A stretch of DNA of 33,966 bases from DAOUAG01 sp034432935 (GTDB lineage Bacteria > Chloroflexota > Dehalococcoidia > SM23-28-2 > RBG-16-64-32), in contig DAOUBD010000088.1 of assembly GCA_034432935.1 (NCBI GenBank), positions 1 to 33,966 on the forward strand, written 5' to 3'. The notes under the pieces are model-generated. The model saw only the letters and a program-made list of their open reading frames with translations, was not told the origin of the DNA and ran no database searches. Positions within the stretch are counted from its first letter, which is position 1. Every line of letters starts with the position of its first letter. Shown in pieces: positions 22,324 to 29,768 of this stretch. Position numbers and translations under genes: made by a program.

Positions 22324-23535
22324 TTACCCTTGCTCAGGGTCCTCGCCAGTCTGGGCCTGGGCCTGCACCCTCACCGGCAGACCCCAGATGTTGATGAAGC
22401 CGACGGCCGCGGTGCGGTCGAACTGGTCCCCCTTGTCATAGGTAGCCAGCGAAAAGTCGTACAGGCTCCGGGGCGACTTGCGGCCCACGGCCACAGCGTT
22501 GCCCTTGTGCAACTTCATGCGCACCGTCCCCGTCACATGGCGTTGGGTCGAGCGGATGTAGGCGTCGAGGTCCTGGCGGTGTGCCGTGAACCAGAGGCCA
22601 TTGTAGACGAGGTCCGCGTACTCCTGGGCGATGCGGGCCTTGAGGCGGCGTTGCTCTTTGGACAGGGTCAGAGCCTCCAGCGCCTCATGGGCCGCCAAGA
22701 GGGTGACCGCCGCCGGGGCCTCGTAGACCTCGCGGGACTTGATGCCCACCAGCCGGTCCTCCACCGTGTCGATGCGGCCGACGCCGTGCTCTCCCGCCAA
22801 GGCGTTCAGGCGCTTCACCAGCGAGACACCGTCCATCTCTTGGCCGTCCAAGGACACCGGCACCCCGGCCTCGAACCCGATCTCGATGTAGGCTGGGTCA
22901 ACGGGCGCCTCCGCGGGAGACCTCGTCCAGGCGAAGACGTCCGGCGGCGGTTCCGCCCACGGGTCTTCCAATACCCCGCACTCGATGCTGCGGCCCCAAA
23001 GGTTCTCATCGATGCTGTAGGGGCTCGCCTTGGTGACGCTGACGGGAATGTTGTGCTCTTGGGCGTAGGCTATCTCCGCCTCCCGGTCCATCTCCCACTC
23101 CCGCAGCGGCGCCACGATCTTCAGGCCAGGCGCCAGGGCCTGCACTGAGACGTCGATGCGGACCTGGTCGTTGCCCTTGCCCGTGCAGCCGTGGGAGACG
23201 GCCGTGGCCCCCTCGGCCCGGGCCACCGCCACCACCTCCTGCGCGATCAGCGGGCGCGACAAGGCCGTAGCCAGAGGATAGACCCCCTGGTAACGCGCCC
23301 CTGCTGCCAGGGCCGCGAAAGCGAAGTGGCGGATGAAGACCTCCTGGTCGTCGCGCCATACGAACTTAGAGGCCCCTGCCGCCAGAGCCCGCGAGTGCAG
23401 CGTCTCTCGCTCCCGGTCCATGCCAACGTCGACCGTCAACGCGATGACGTCATACCCTCGCTCCTCCTTTAGCCAGCGGATGGCCACCGATGTGTCCAGC
23501 CCGCCCGAGTATGCTAGTACGATCTTCTCAGCCAT
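22324..23535 (-). CDS. argG: Argininosuccinate synthase
   Basis: 403 residues, the usual size. It joins citrulline and aspartate with ATP to give argininosuccinate. The N-terminal ATP motif AYSGGLDTSVAI is at 8-19; others are SHGCTGKGNDQVR, APLREW, and SPYSIDENLWGRSIECG. The start is ATG 23535 with AGGAG just upstream, six bases after argD. It is the last enzyme of the argCJBDG string; argF, which usually sits between argD and argG, is not here. Confidence 0.97.
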   Translation of the reverse strand: MAEKIVLAYSGGLDTSVAIRWLKEERGYDVIALTVDVGMDRERETLHSRALAAGASKFVWRDDQEVFIRHFAFAALAAGARYQGVYPLATALSRPLIAQEVVAVARAEGATAVSHGCTGKGNDQVRIDVSVQALAPGLKIVAPLREWEMDREAEIAYAQEHNIPVSVTKASPYSIDENLWGRSIECGVLEDPWAEPPPDVFAWTRSPAEAPVDPAYIEIGFEAGVPVSLDGQEMDGVSLVKRLNALAGEHGVGRIDTVEDRLVGIKSREVYEAPAAVTLLAAHEALEALTLSKEQRRLKARIAQEYADLVYNGLWFTAHRQDLDAYIRSTQRHVTGTVRMKLHKGNAVAVGRKSPRSLYDFSLATYDKGDQFDRTAAVGFINIWGLPVRVQAQAQTGEDPEQG

Positions 23536-23541
23536 CTCTCC

Positions 23542-24744
23542 TCACTTCGGCTGGCCCGTTTCCAGCCTGCTCAACACCCGGTCGATTATCTCTACAGCCT
23601 GGTCCAGTTCCTCTTCAGTCACGATAAGGGGCGGGATCAGGCGCAACGCTGTTGGCTTTACGTTGTTAGCCAGGAGACCCTCCTCCAGACAGAGGTTCAC
23701 GGCCTCTTCCGCCACCGGCCTGTCCAACTCGATGGCCCAGATGAGGCCCCTGCCCCGCACCTCCACCACCATACGGTGGCGATCGGCCAGAGAACGCAGC
23801 CGGCGTTCCAACTGCTCGCCCTTCTTGGCCACCTGGCCTGGGATGTCGTGCTCCGAGATGTATTTCAGAACCGCGTATCCGACGGCGCAAGCCAGCGCGT
23901 TGCCGCCAAAGGTGGTGCCGTGCTCGCCCGGTCCCAAGACGTTGCAGGCATCCTTGATCAAGAAGGCCCCGATAGGGAAGCCGCTGCCCAGGGCCTTGGC
24001 CACCGCCAGGCAGTCGGGCTCGATGCCGTAGTGCTGGTAGGCGAAAAGCTTCCCGGTGCGGCCGACGCCGGTCTGCACCTCGTCCAAGACCAGCAGGATT
24101 CCCGCCTCGTCGCACCACTTCCTGACCTGGGGCAGGTAACCGTCATCGGGAACGTTGACGCCGCCCTCGCCCTGGATGGGCTCCAACATCACGGCGGCGG
24201 TCTTGGCAGTAGTGGCCCTCTTGATGGCCTCGACATCGTTGAAGGGGACGCGGACGAAACCCTCCAGGAGGGGCACGAAAGGACCCCAGTACTTCTCGTT
24301 TCCCGTGGCCGATAGGGTGGCCATGGTACGGCCGTGGAAGGCGTTCTCTGCAACGATAATCTCGTAGGCCCCGTCCCGCTTCTCCCTGCCCCACTTCCTG
24401 ACTACCTTGATGCAGCCCTCCACGGCCTCGGCGCCGCTGTTACAGAAGAAGACCTTGTCCATGCCGCTGAGTCTGCACAAGAGTTCCGCCAACTGGAGCT
24501 GGGGGATGGTGTAGTAGTAGTTGGACGTGTGCATTAGCTCCATGGACTGGCGGTGGATGGCCTTCACCACCTCTGGGTGGCAATGTCCCAGGCTGTTAGC
24601 GGCGATGCCGGCCAAAAAGTCCAGGTACGCTCTTCCGGACTGGTCGTAGACCCGGCTGCCTTCGCCCCGCACCAGCACTACAGGCAGGCGTTTGCTGACA
24701 GGCAGGAAGTACCTGCGCTCCAGTTCCATCCAGTGTTCTGGCAT
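23542..24744 (-). CDS. argD: Acetylornithine aminotransferase
   Basis: A 400-residue class III PLP aminotransferase converting N-acetylglutamate semialdehyde and glutamate to N-acetylornithine. Motifs: CNSGAEAVEGCIK, FHGRTMATLSATGNEKY, EPIQGEGGV, LVLDEVQTGVGRTGK with D221, and the PLP lysine K250 in AVAKALGSGFPIGAF. Starts at ATG 24744, two bases after the argB stop. Context fixes its role over other class III transaminases. Confidence 0.95.
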   Translation of the reverse strand: MPEHWMELERRYFLPVSKRLPVVLVRGEGSRVYDQSGRAYLDFLAGIAANSLGHCHPEVVKAIHRQSMELMHTSNYYYTIPQLQLAELLCRLSGMDKVFFCNSGAEAVEGCIKVVRKWGREKRDGAYEIIVAENAFHGRTMATLSATGNEKYWGPFVPLLEGFVRVPFNDVEAIKRATTAKTAAVMLEPIQGEGGVNVPDDGYLPQVRKWCDEAGILLVLDEVQTGVGRTGKLFAYQHYGIEPDCLAVAKALGSGFPIGAFLIKDACNVLGPGEHGTTFGGNALACAVGYAVLKYISEHDIPGQVAKKGEQLERRLRSLADRHRMVVEVRGRGLIWAIELDRPVAEEAVNLCLEEGLLANNVKPTALRLIPPLIVTEEELDQAVEIIDRVLSRLETGQPK

Positions 24745-24746
24745 GT

Positions 24747-25547
24747 CTAAACTCCCTTCACCAAGGTGCCCGTGACGTTGCCCCCAACGATGTCCCGCAG
24801 GGCGTGGCTCCGCCGTCCATCGGTGATGACGCTGGACACGCCAGCCCGCGCGGCCGTCAGGCAGGCCTCCACCTTGGGTATCATACCCCCTTGGACGATA
24901 CCGGCCGATAGCAGCCGCTGGGCCTCCTCCCCCGAAAGCTCTTCCACGATCTCCCCGTCTGGCCCCTTGACTCCGGCCACATCAGTGAGAAAGACCAGCC
25001 AACGAGCCCCCAGGGCGGCGGCGATGGCCCCTGCTGCCACGTCGGCATTTACGTTCAGAAGCTGCGCTGTCAGCCGGCCGTCCCGATCGAGAACCGCTAC
25101 TGGAGCCACCACCGGCAGCAGCCCGTCATCCAGTAAGCGGGCGAGGAAACCGGCGTCCACGCGGGTCACTTCACCGACGTACCCCAGGGCCACATCAGCG
25201 ATCCTGCCCCGCAGCAAGCCGCCGTCCACGCCCGAAAGGCCGGCAGCGCGGCCGCCCAAGGCCGCGATGGCCGCCACCATCTGCTTGTTCACCAACCCGG
25301 CCAGGACAGCCACCACCACCTCCAGCGTCTCTGCGTCCGTCACTCTAAGGCCCCGCTGGAATTGCGTGGGGACGTTATGTCTCGCCAACCACTCGCTGAT
25401 GAGGGCGCCTCCGCCGTGCACCAGCACCGGCCGAAGCCCCTGCTGCTGGAGATAGACCACGTCCTCCAAGGTCGTGTCGTGGTTGCCGAGGGTGGAGCCC
25501 CCGACCTTCACCACTAGGATTTCGCCGCCGCGCTCGTTCTCGCCCAT
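24747..25547 (-). CDS. argB: Acetylglutamate kinase
   Basis: A 266-residue amino acid kinase that phosphorylates N-acetylglutamate. It begins almost at the first strand (VVKVGGST), then LVHGGGALISEWL, RVTDAETLEVV, LNVNADVAAGAIAAALGA, FLTDVAGVKG and GGMIPKVEACLTAA. Length and the short N-terminus are like the E. coli enzyme (258 residues). From family knowledge, arginine-inhibited kinases carry an extra N-terminal helix that is absent here, so weak or no feedback inhibition is inferred. That would put more weight on control of expression by the argC leader. Fifteen bases after argJ. Confidence 0.95.
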   Translation of the reverse strand: MGENERGGEILVVKVGGSTLGNHDTTLEDVVYLQQQGLRPVLVHGGGALISEWLARHNVPTQFQRGLRVTDAETLEVVVAVLAGLVNKQMVAAIAALGGRAAGLSGVDGGLLRGRIADVALGYVGEVTRVDAGFLARLLDDGLLPVVAPVAVLDRDGRLTAQLLNVNADVAAGAIAAALGARWLVFLTDVAGVKGPDGEIVEELSGEEAQRLLSAGIVQGGMIPKVEACLTAARAGVSSVITDGRRSHALRDIVGGNVTGTLVKGV

Positions 25548-25562
25548 CGCACAACCCCCAGC

Positions 25563-26801
25563 CTAGGTGGTGTACAGGCTGTTGAGCCGCACGTAGTCTT
25601 CCGTCAGGTCAGAGCCCCAGGCTGTCGCCACCCCTTCGCCGAGGCCCAGGTCCAGGCGCACGTACACCTCCCGGGGCGAGAGGCAGGCCTTGGCCTCGGC
25701 GAGATCGATGGGCTGGGGTCCGCCGTCCCTGTACAGGCACAGCTCCGCGCCATCTGCCTTCCGGATATACAGGGCCACCCGGTCCATATCCAGCTCGGCC
25801 CCGCTGTTGCCTACCGCCGCCAGGATCCGGCCCCAGTTCGGGTCCTGCCCGTACATAGCGGTCTTGACACCCAACGACGAGACGATCTCGCGGGCAGCCT
25901 TGCGGGCATCGGAAGCCGAAGCCGCTCCCTCCACCCGGGCTTCGATGACCTTGCTTCCGCCCTCGGCATCGGCCACCATAGCCTTCGCCAGGTACGTGCA
26001 AACCGCCGCTAGGGCCCGAGCGAAGGCCTCGGCCCGCGGGTGGGAAGCATCGATGGGTTGGCCGCCTGCCAGACCGTTGGCCAGCACGACGGCCATGTCG
26101 TTGGTGCTGGTGTCGCTATCCACATCGATCATGTTGAAGGACTCGTCCACCGCGGCCCTCAGAGCCTTGGCCAGGAACGGTTGCTTGACTGGGGCATCCG
26201 TCGTCAAGAAGCAGAGCATCGTGGCCATATTGGGGTGGATCATGCCGACGCCTTTCACTGCGCCCCCCACAGTCCAGGCGCCGCAGCGCACGGCAACGTG
26301 CTTAGGCACGGTGTCAGTGGTCATGATGGCCTTGGCGAAATCGGCGCCTCCGTCCGGAGTGAGGACTATCCTTTCGATACCGCCGGCGATGCGGTCCATA
26401 GGCAGTTGCGTGCCGATGACCCCCGTCGAGGCGACGATCACATCGCGCGGGTCCACCCCCAGACGCGTGGCGGCGAGCCGCGCCATGCGGGCGGCGTTCT
26501 CCATCCCCTGGCGCCCAGTGGCGGCGTTGGCGCAACCGGCGTTGACGACCACCGCCTGCGCCCGGCCGTCCTTCAGATGCTCCTGAGTAACCAGCACGGG
26601 CGCCGCCTTCAGCGAGTTGCTGGTGAAGACCGCCGCCGCCGTACAGGGGGCCTCTGAATAGAGCAAGGCCACGTCCAGCTTCTGCCAGTCGCTGCGGACG
26701 CCGACGTGGACTGCTCCGGCCGTGAAGCCGGCCGGGGAAGTGATGCCGCCATCCGGCAAGAGCTGGATCTCCTCTGTCATCTGGGCTACATCTTCCGTCA
26801 T
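25563..26801 (-). CDS. argJ: Glutamate N-acetyltransferase / ornithine acetyltransferase
   Basis: 412 residues. It transfers acetyl from N-acetylornithine to glutamate, recycling the acetyl group, and some members also use acetyl-CoA. The self-cleavage site is HPNMATML with nucleophile T194, which would split the precursor into alpha and beta chains. VFTSNSLKAAPV and QDPNWGRILAAVGNSGA are also conserved. Since neither argA nor argE is seen, this enzyme closes the cyclic pathway. ATG 26801 has GGGG-type purines upstream; ATG 26780 is an alternative. Confidence 0.96.
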   Translation of the reverse strand: MTEDVAQMTEEIQLLPDGGITSPAGFTAGAVHVGVRSDWQKLDVALLYSEAPCTAAAVFTSNSLKAAPVLVTQEHLKDGRAQAVVVNAGCANAATGRQGMENAARMARLAATRLGVDPRDVIVASTGVIGTQLPMDRIAGGIERIVLTPDGGADFAKAIMTTDTVPKHVAVRCGAWTVGGAVKGVGMIHPNMATMLCFLTTDAPVKQPFLAKALRAAVDESFNMIDVDSDTSTNDMAVVLANGLAGGQPIDASHPRAEAFARALAAVCTYLAKAMVADAEGGSKVIEARVEGAASASDARKAAREIVSSLGVKTAMYGQDPNWGRILAAVGNSGAELDMDRVALYIRKADGAELCLYRDGGPQPIDLAEAKACLSPREVYVRLDLGLGEGVATAWGSDLTEDYVRLNSLYTT

Positions 26802-26829
26802 CTTACGCCCCTTTCCTCGCAGCGGCTCC

Positions 26830-27870
26830 CTACGGATACAGAGGCAAGCCGTCCAGGCCCATCGCCTCCGGGAGCCCCATCATCAGGTTCATGTTCTGGA
26901 TCGCCTGGCCTGCCGCGCCCTTCACCAGGTTGTCGATGACGCTCACCACCACGAGCCGTTCTGTCCGGGTGTCCACCGTAGGGTGGACGAGACAGAGGTT
27001 GCTCCCCTGGACGTGCTTGGTAGCCGGTGGCGTGGCCACGACCCGAACGAACGGCTCGCCGGCGTAGAACTCCTGGTAGAGATCCATAACGGCATCCTTT
27101 GCCGCAGCGCCAGCAGGCAGGCGCCCCGGGACCAGCGGCGCGTAGCAGGTCGAGAGGATTCCCCGGCTCATAGGTATGAGGTGGGGAGTGAAGGTCACCT
27201 TCGGCGTGGCGGGTGCGCCGGCCAGCCGCGCGATCTCCTGGACGATCTCAGGCAAGTGGCGATGACCCGCCAGGCCGTAGGCCGATACGCTCTCGTCGGC
27301 CTCGGCGAAGTGGTACTTGAGATCGAGGCCCCTGCCAGCGCCGGAAACGCCGGACTTGGAGTCGATGATGATATCGGGGGCGATGATCCCCGCCTTCAGC
27401 GCCGGCGCCAGCGCCAGAAGAGCGCTCTCCGGATAGCAACCCGGGTTGGCGACGAGGCGGGCGGAACGCACTCCCTCCCTGTCCAGCTCCGCCAAGCCGT
27501 AGACGGCTGTAGGTAAGAGGTCTGGCGCCGGGTGTTCTGTCCCATACCACTGGGCGTATACCTGGGGGTCCTTAAGGCGGAAATCGGCGCTTATGTCCAC
27601 TGCCGGCAGGCCTGCCCGCACCAGCGGGGCCAGGGCCTCAGCGCTGGCAGCGTGGGGCAGGGCCGAGAACACGAAGTCCACACTCCCGTTTACCTCCGCT
27701 TGGATAGTGAGGCCGTAGCAGGCGAGATGCGGGAACGCCTCGGCCAGAGGCTTCCCAACCAGGCTGCGCCCGGTGACGCTAGTCACACGGACCTCGGGGT
27801 GCCTGTACAGGAGCCGGGCCAGCTCGGCCCCGGCGTATCCCGTAACGTTGATTATCGCCGCCTTGATCAC
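26830..27870 (-). CDS. argC: N-acetyl-gamma-glutamyl-phosphate reductase
   Basis: 346 residues, the long (type 1) form. NADPH-dependent reduction of N-acetylglutamyl phosphate. It starts with a Rossmann motif IINVTGYAGAELARLL; the catalytic Cys is C145 in VANPGCYPESALL, followed by DSKSGVSGAGRG and HRHLPEI with the likely catalytic His. GTG 27870 is chosen for the excellent AGGAGGTGA seven bases upstream. It is the first gene of the arg string and follows an intrinsic terminator, so its expression should depend on readthrough. Confidence 0.97.
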   Translation of the reverse strand: MIKAAIINVTGYAGAELARLLYRHPEVRVTSVTGRSLVGKPLAEAFPHLACYGLTIQAEVNGSVDFVFSALPHAASAEALAPLVRAGLPAVDISADFRLKDPQVYAQWYGTEHPAPDLLPTAVYGLAELDREGVRSARLVANPGCYPESALLALAPALKAGIIAPDIIIDSKSGVSGAGRGLDLKYHFAEADESVSAYGLAGHRHLPEIVQEIARLAGAPATPKVTFTPHLIPMSRGILSTCYAPLVPGRLPAGAAAKDAVMDLYQEFYAGEPFVRVVATPPATKHVQGSNLCLVHPTVDTRTERLVVVSVIDNLVKGAAGQAIQNMNLMMGLPEAMGLDGLPLYP

Positions 27871-27897
27871 CGTCTTTCACCTCCTAGCGCATCACCG

Positions 27898-27934
27898 AAA
27901 AAAGGAACTGCCCCACCGCCAAAGGGTGGGGCAG
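27898..27934 (-). terminator. Intrinsic terminator in the argC leader
   Basis: On the minus strand CTGCCCCACC (27934-27925), a seven-base loop, GGTGGGGCAG (27917-27908), then TTCC and six T residues (27903-27898). This is a complete Rho-independent terminator ending 27 bases before argC, so placed it can only serve as an attenuator. Its left arm also pairs with an upstream segment at 28000-27992. Confidence 0.88.
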
Positions 27935-28016
27935 GCTGTTCGCGCGTGCCGAAGGACTACGTAGTGGCGTCAGCGGCAGGCATGCGAAGGCGCCCCACCC
28001 GCTATGGGTCGGGCGC
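27924..28016 (-). promoter_or_regulatory. Alternative helices of the arg attenuator
   Basis: Segment A (28016-28006, GCGCCCGACCC) pairs with B (28000-27990, GGGTGGGGCGC) with one mismatch around a five-base loop. B (28000-27992) pairs perfectly over nine bases with C (27932-27924, GCCCCACCC), which is the left arm of the terminator. Thus A:B allows the terminator, and B:C prevents it. Segment A lies on leader codons 12-15, directly within the Arg run. Confidence 0.82.
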
Positions 28017-28050
28017 GTCGCCTCTCCCGGCCGTCGAACGCTACCGTCAC
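27970..28050 (-). CDS. Arginine-rich leader peptide of the arg operon
   Basis: A 26-codon ORF, GTG 28050 to TGA 27970. Residues 8-14 read RERRRAR: five Arg (CGG, AGG, CGA, CGC, CGA) in seven codons, with another Arg at codon 26. It ends 99 bases before argC. It has no Shine-Dalgarno; the -10 ends nine bases upstream, so it may be translated from a leaderless message. Ribosomes slowed at these codons for lack of charged tRNA-Arg would cover segment A and release B to form the antiterminator. It is too short for standard gene finders. Confidence 0.8.
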   Translation of the reverse strand: MTVAFDGRERRRARPIAGGAPSHACR

Positions 28051-28059
28051 GATGGATAT

Positions 28060-28089
28060 ACCGTATGCCGGGGACAGCGGCGGTGTCAA
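28060..28089 (-). promoter_or_regulatory. arg operon promoter
   Basis: On the minus strand a perfect TTGACA (28089-28084), an 18-base spacer and TACGGT (28065-28060), which keeps the three most conserved -10 positions. It lies just after the stop codon of the radical SAM gene. Start near 28053-28050. No ARG box (ArgR operator) is apparent. Confidence 0.65.
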
Positions 28090-28093
28090 GGCC

Positions 28094-29008
28094 CTAGTCC
28101 GCAAACCGCCACAGGCCGTGCTGGCGGGCAATAGCCACGGCCTCGTTGTACTCGTCGCGGGTGATCCTTCGGTCCAAGGGTGGGAAACGCCCCGCCTTGT
28201 GCTCCGGCCGGTACTGGGCCATCACATTCACGTAACTGTCCCGCGATACCTCTTCAGCGATGAACCGCATCACCTCCTCGGTGCCGGCCAGCCCGCCAGG
28301 CAAGACCAGGTGCCGGATGATTAGCCCCCGCACGGCGATTCCGCCTTCCACAACCAGGTCCCCCACTTGGCGGTGCATCTCCCGGACCGCCTCCTTCGTG
28401 CGGGCGTAGTAGTCCCTGACGATGGAGTACCTCCCTGCCGTCCTCTCGTCGGAGTACTTGATATCGGGCATGTAGATATCGATCACCCCGTCCAGGAGCC
28501 GCAGGCATTCCAGCGAATCGTAGCCTCCCGTGTTGTACACCAGGGGTACCCGCAAGCCGCCATCGATGGCCGTTGGCAGCGCCGCCAGGATCTGGGGCAC
28601 ATATATCGTCGGCGACACCAGGTTGATGTTGTGACAGCCCATCCCCTGAAGGCGAAGCATCATCCAGGCCAGTTGTTCAGGTTCCACCTCCTGGCCCAGG
28701 CGGAGCTGGGAGATCTCCCAGTTCTGACAGTAGACGCAGGCCAGGTTGCAGGAGGCGAAGAAGATGGTGCCGGAGCCGCCGCTGCCCACGAGGGGAGGCT
28801 CCTCGCCGAAGTGAGGGTGGAAGGAATAGACGACGGCGCGGGACCCGGCGCGGCAGAAGCCGCGGCGATCATCCGCCGCCCGGTCAACCCGGCAGTTCCG
28901 CGGGCAGGCGCGGCAGGGCATGCGCATCAGCTCCCAGGCCGCCTCGATGCGCCGCCGCAGCTCCTCGCGGCTCAGACTCCGATATGCGGGGCGCGCGGTG
29001 GTTACCAT
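28094..29008 (-). CDS. Radical SAM protein, PflA-like (COG1313 type)
   Basis: 304 residues. An N-terminal cysteine cluster C32, C35, C39 and C52 (CRACPRNC ... GFC) precedes the radical SAM motif CNLACVYC (C87, C91, C94) that binds a 4Fe-4S cluster and S-adenosylmethionine. Later blocks are LVYNTGGYDSLE, DIYMPDIKYSDE and RHLVLPGGLAGT. It resembles pyruvate formate-lyase-activating-enzyme-related proteins of unknown target; no glycyl radical enzyme is in the window. ATG 29008 has no Shine-Dalgarno, but TATCCT lies nine bases upstream. Confidence 0.88.
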   Translation of the reverse strand: MVTTARPAYRSLSREELRRRIEAAWELMRMPCRACPRNCRVDRAADDRRGFCRAGSRAVVYSFHPHFGEEPPLVGSGGSGTIFFASCNLACVYCQNWEISQLRLGQEVEPEQLAWMMLRLQGMGCHNINLVSPTIYVPQILAALPTAIDGGLRVPLVYNTGGYDSLECLRLLDGVIDIYMPDIKYSDERTAGRYSIVRDYYARTKEAVREMHRQVGDLVVEGGIAVRGLIIRHLVLPGGLAGTEEVMRFIAEEVSRDSYVNVMAQYRPEHKAGRFPPLDRRITRDEYNEAVAIARQHGLWRFAD

Positions 29009-29017
29009 TCCGATTGC

Positions 29018-29023
29018 AGGATA
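29018..29023 (-). promoter_or_regulatory. Candidate -10 of the radical SAM gene
   Basis: TATCCT on the minus strand nine bases before ATG 29008, in the 34-base gap after nth. No clear -35. Confidence 0.3.
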
Positions 29024-29042
29024 TCACCGGCGGCTCAGGCCC

Positions 29043-29768
29043 CTACTCCTTCGTCCCCAGATAGAGGGGCGCCTCGGGGCAGCCGTCGCGCAGCGGGCAT
29101 TGCGGGCACAGGGGCCGCTGCGCGCGGCAGAGCCGCCGCCCATGCTTGATGAGCAGCACGTGGAACGGGTAGACCTCGTCCGGCGCTAGCAGCGCCTCCA
29201 GCATGTCGTGGGCCTTTTCGGCGCTGGCGCCTGCCGGCACTAGGCCCAGCCGCCGCGCCACCCGGTGCACGTGGGTATCCACAGGCAGCGCGGGCCTTCC
29301 CAGCGCGAACACCAGCACGCAGGCCGCCGTCTTGGGCCCCACGCCGGGCAGCGAGCGCAGCCAGGCCTTGGCCTCCGCCATGGACAGCCCCCTCAGGAAG
29401 TCGAGATCGAAGCTTCCGCAGCGCCGCAGCACTTCGGCCAAGGCCGCCTTGATCCTCGGGGCCTTCCGGTTGGCTAGACCGCCCACGGCGATCGCCTCCG
29501 CCAGGACGTCGTCCGGCGCCCGCATCACGTCCTCCCACGTCGGGAACCGCGTCAGGAGACGCATGAAGGCGCGGCCAGAGTTGGCGTCGGAGGTGTTCTG
29601 CGAAAGGATGGTGAGCACGAGTTCCGTCATAGGATCGCCGTGGGGCCTCCAGACCGGGACACCGTAAAGTTTGGAGAGGCGGCCGATGATGGCAGAGGGA
29701 GTAAGAGGCGAAGGCGCGGACCGGCCACCGCCCGGCTTACTGCGAGGAGGAGCCACGGCTTTCGTCAA
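29043..29768 (-). CDS. nth: Endonuclease III
   Basis: A 241-residue base-excision glycosylase/AP lyase for oxidised pyrimidines. The helix-hairpin-helix is LPGVGPKTAACVL with catalytic K146; catalytic Asp D164 is in VDTHVHR; the 4Fe-4S cluster loop is C214, C221, C224 and C230 (x6, x2, x5 spacing). The first 22 residues are a Pro/Lys-rich tail. TTG 29768 overlaps the upstream gene by 32 bases; GTG 29756 is an alternative and neither has a ribosome site. Confidence 0.95.
   Translation of the reverse strand: MTKAVAPPRSKPGGGRSAPSPLTPSAIIGRLSKLYGVPVWRPHGDPMTELVLTILSQNTSDANSGRAFMRLLTRFPTWEDVMRAPDDVLAEAIAVGGLANRKAPRIKAALAEVLRRCGSFDLDFLRGLSMAEAKAWLRSLPGVGPKTAACVLVFALGRPALPVDTHVHRVARRLGLVPAGASAEKAHDMLEALLAPDEVYPFHVLLIKHGRRLCRAQRPLCPQCPLRDGCPEAPLYLGTKE

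Noticed and set aside
27980..28005. T-box antiterminator in the argC leader
   Set aside because: GGGTGGGGCGCC looks slightly like the T-box core, but the ACCGCG part and the specifier stem are missing; the sequence is explained by pairing with segments A and C.
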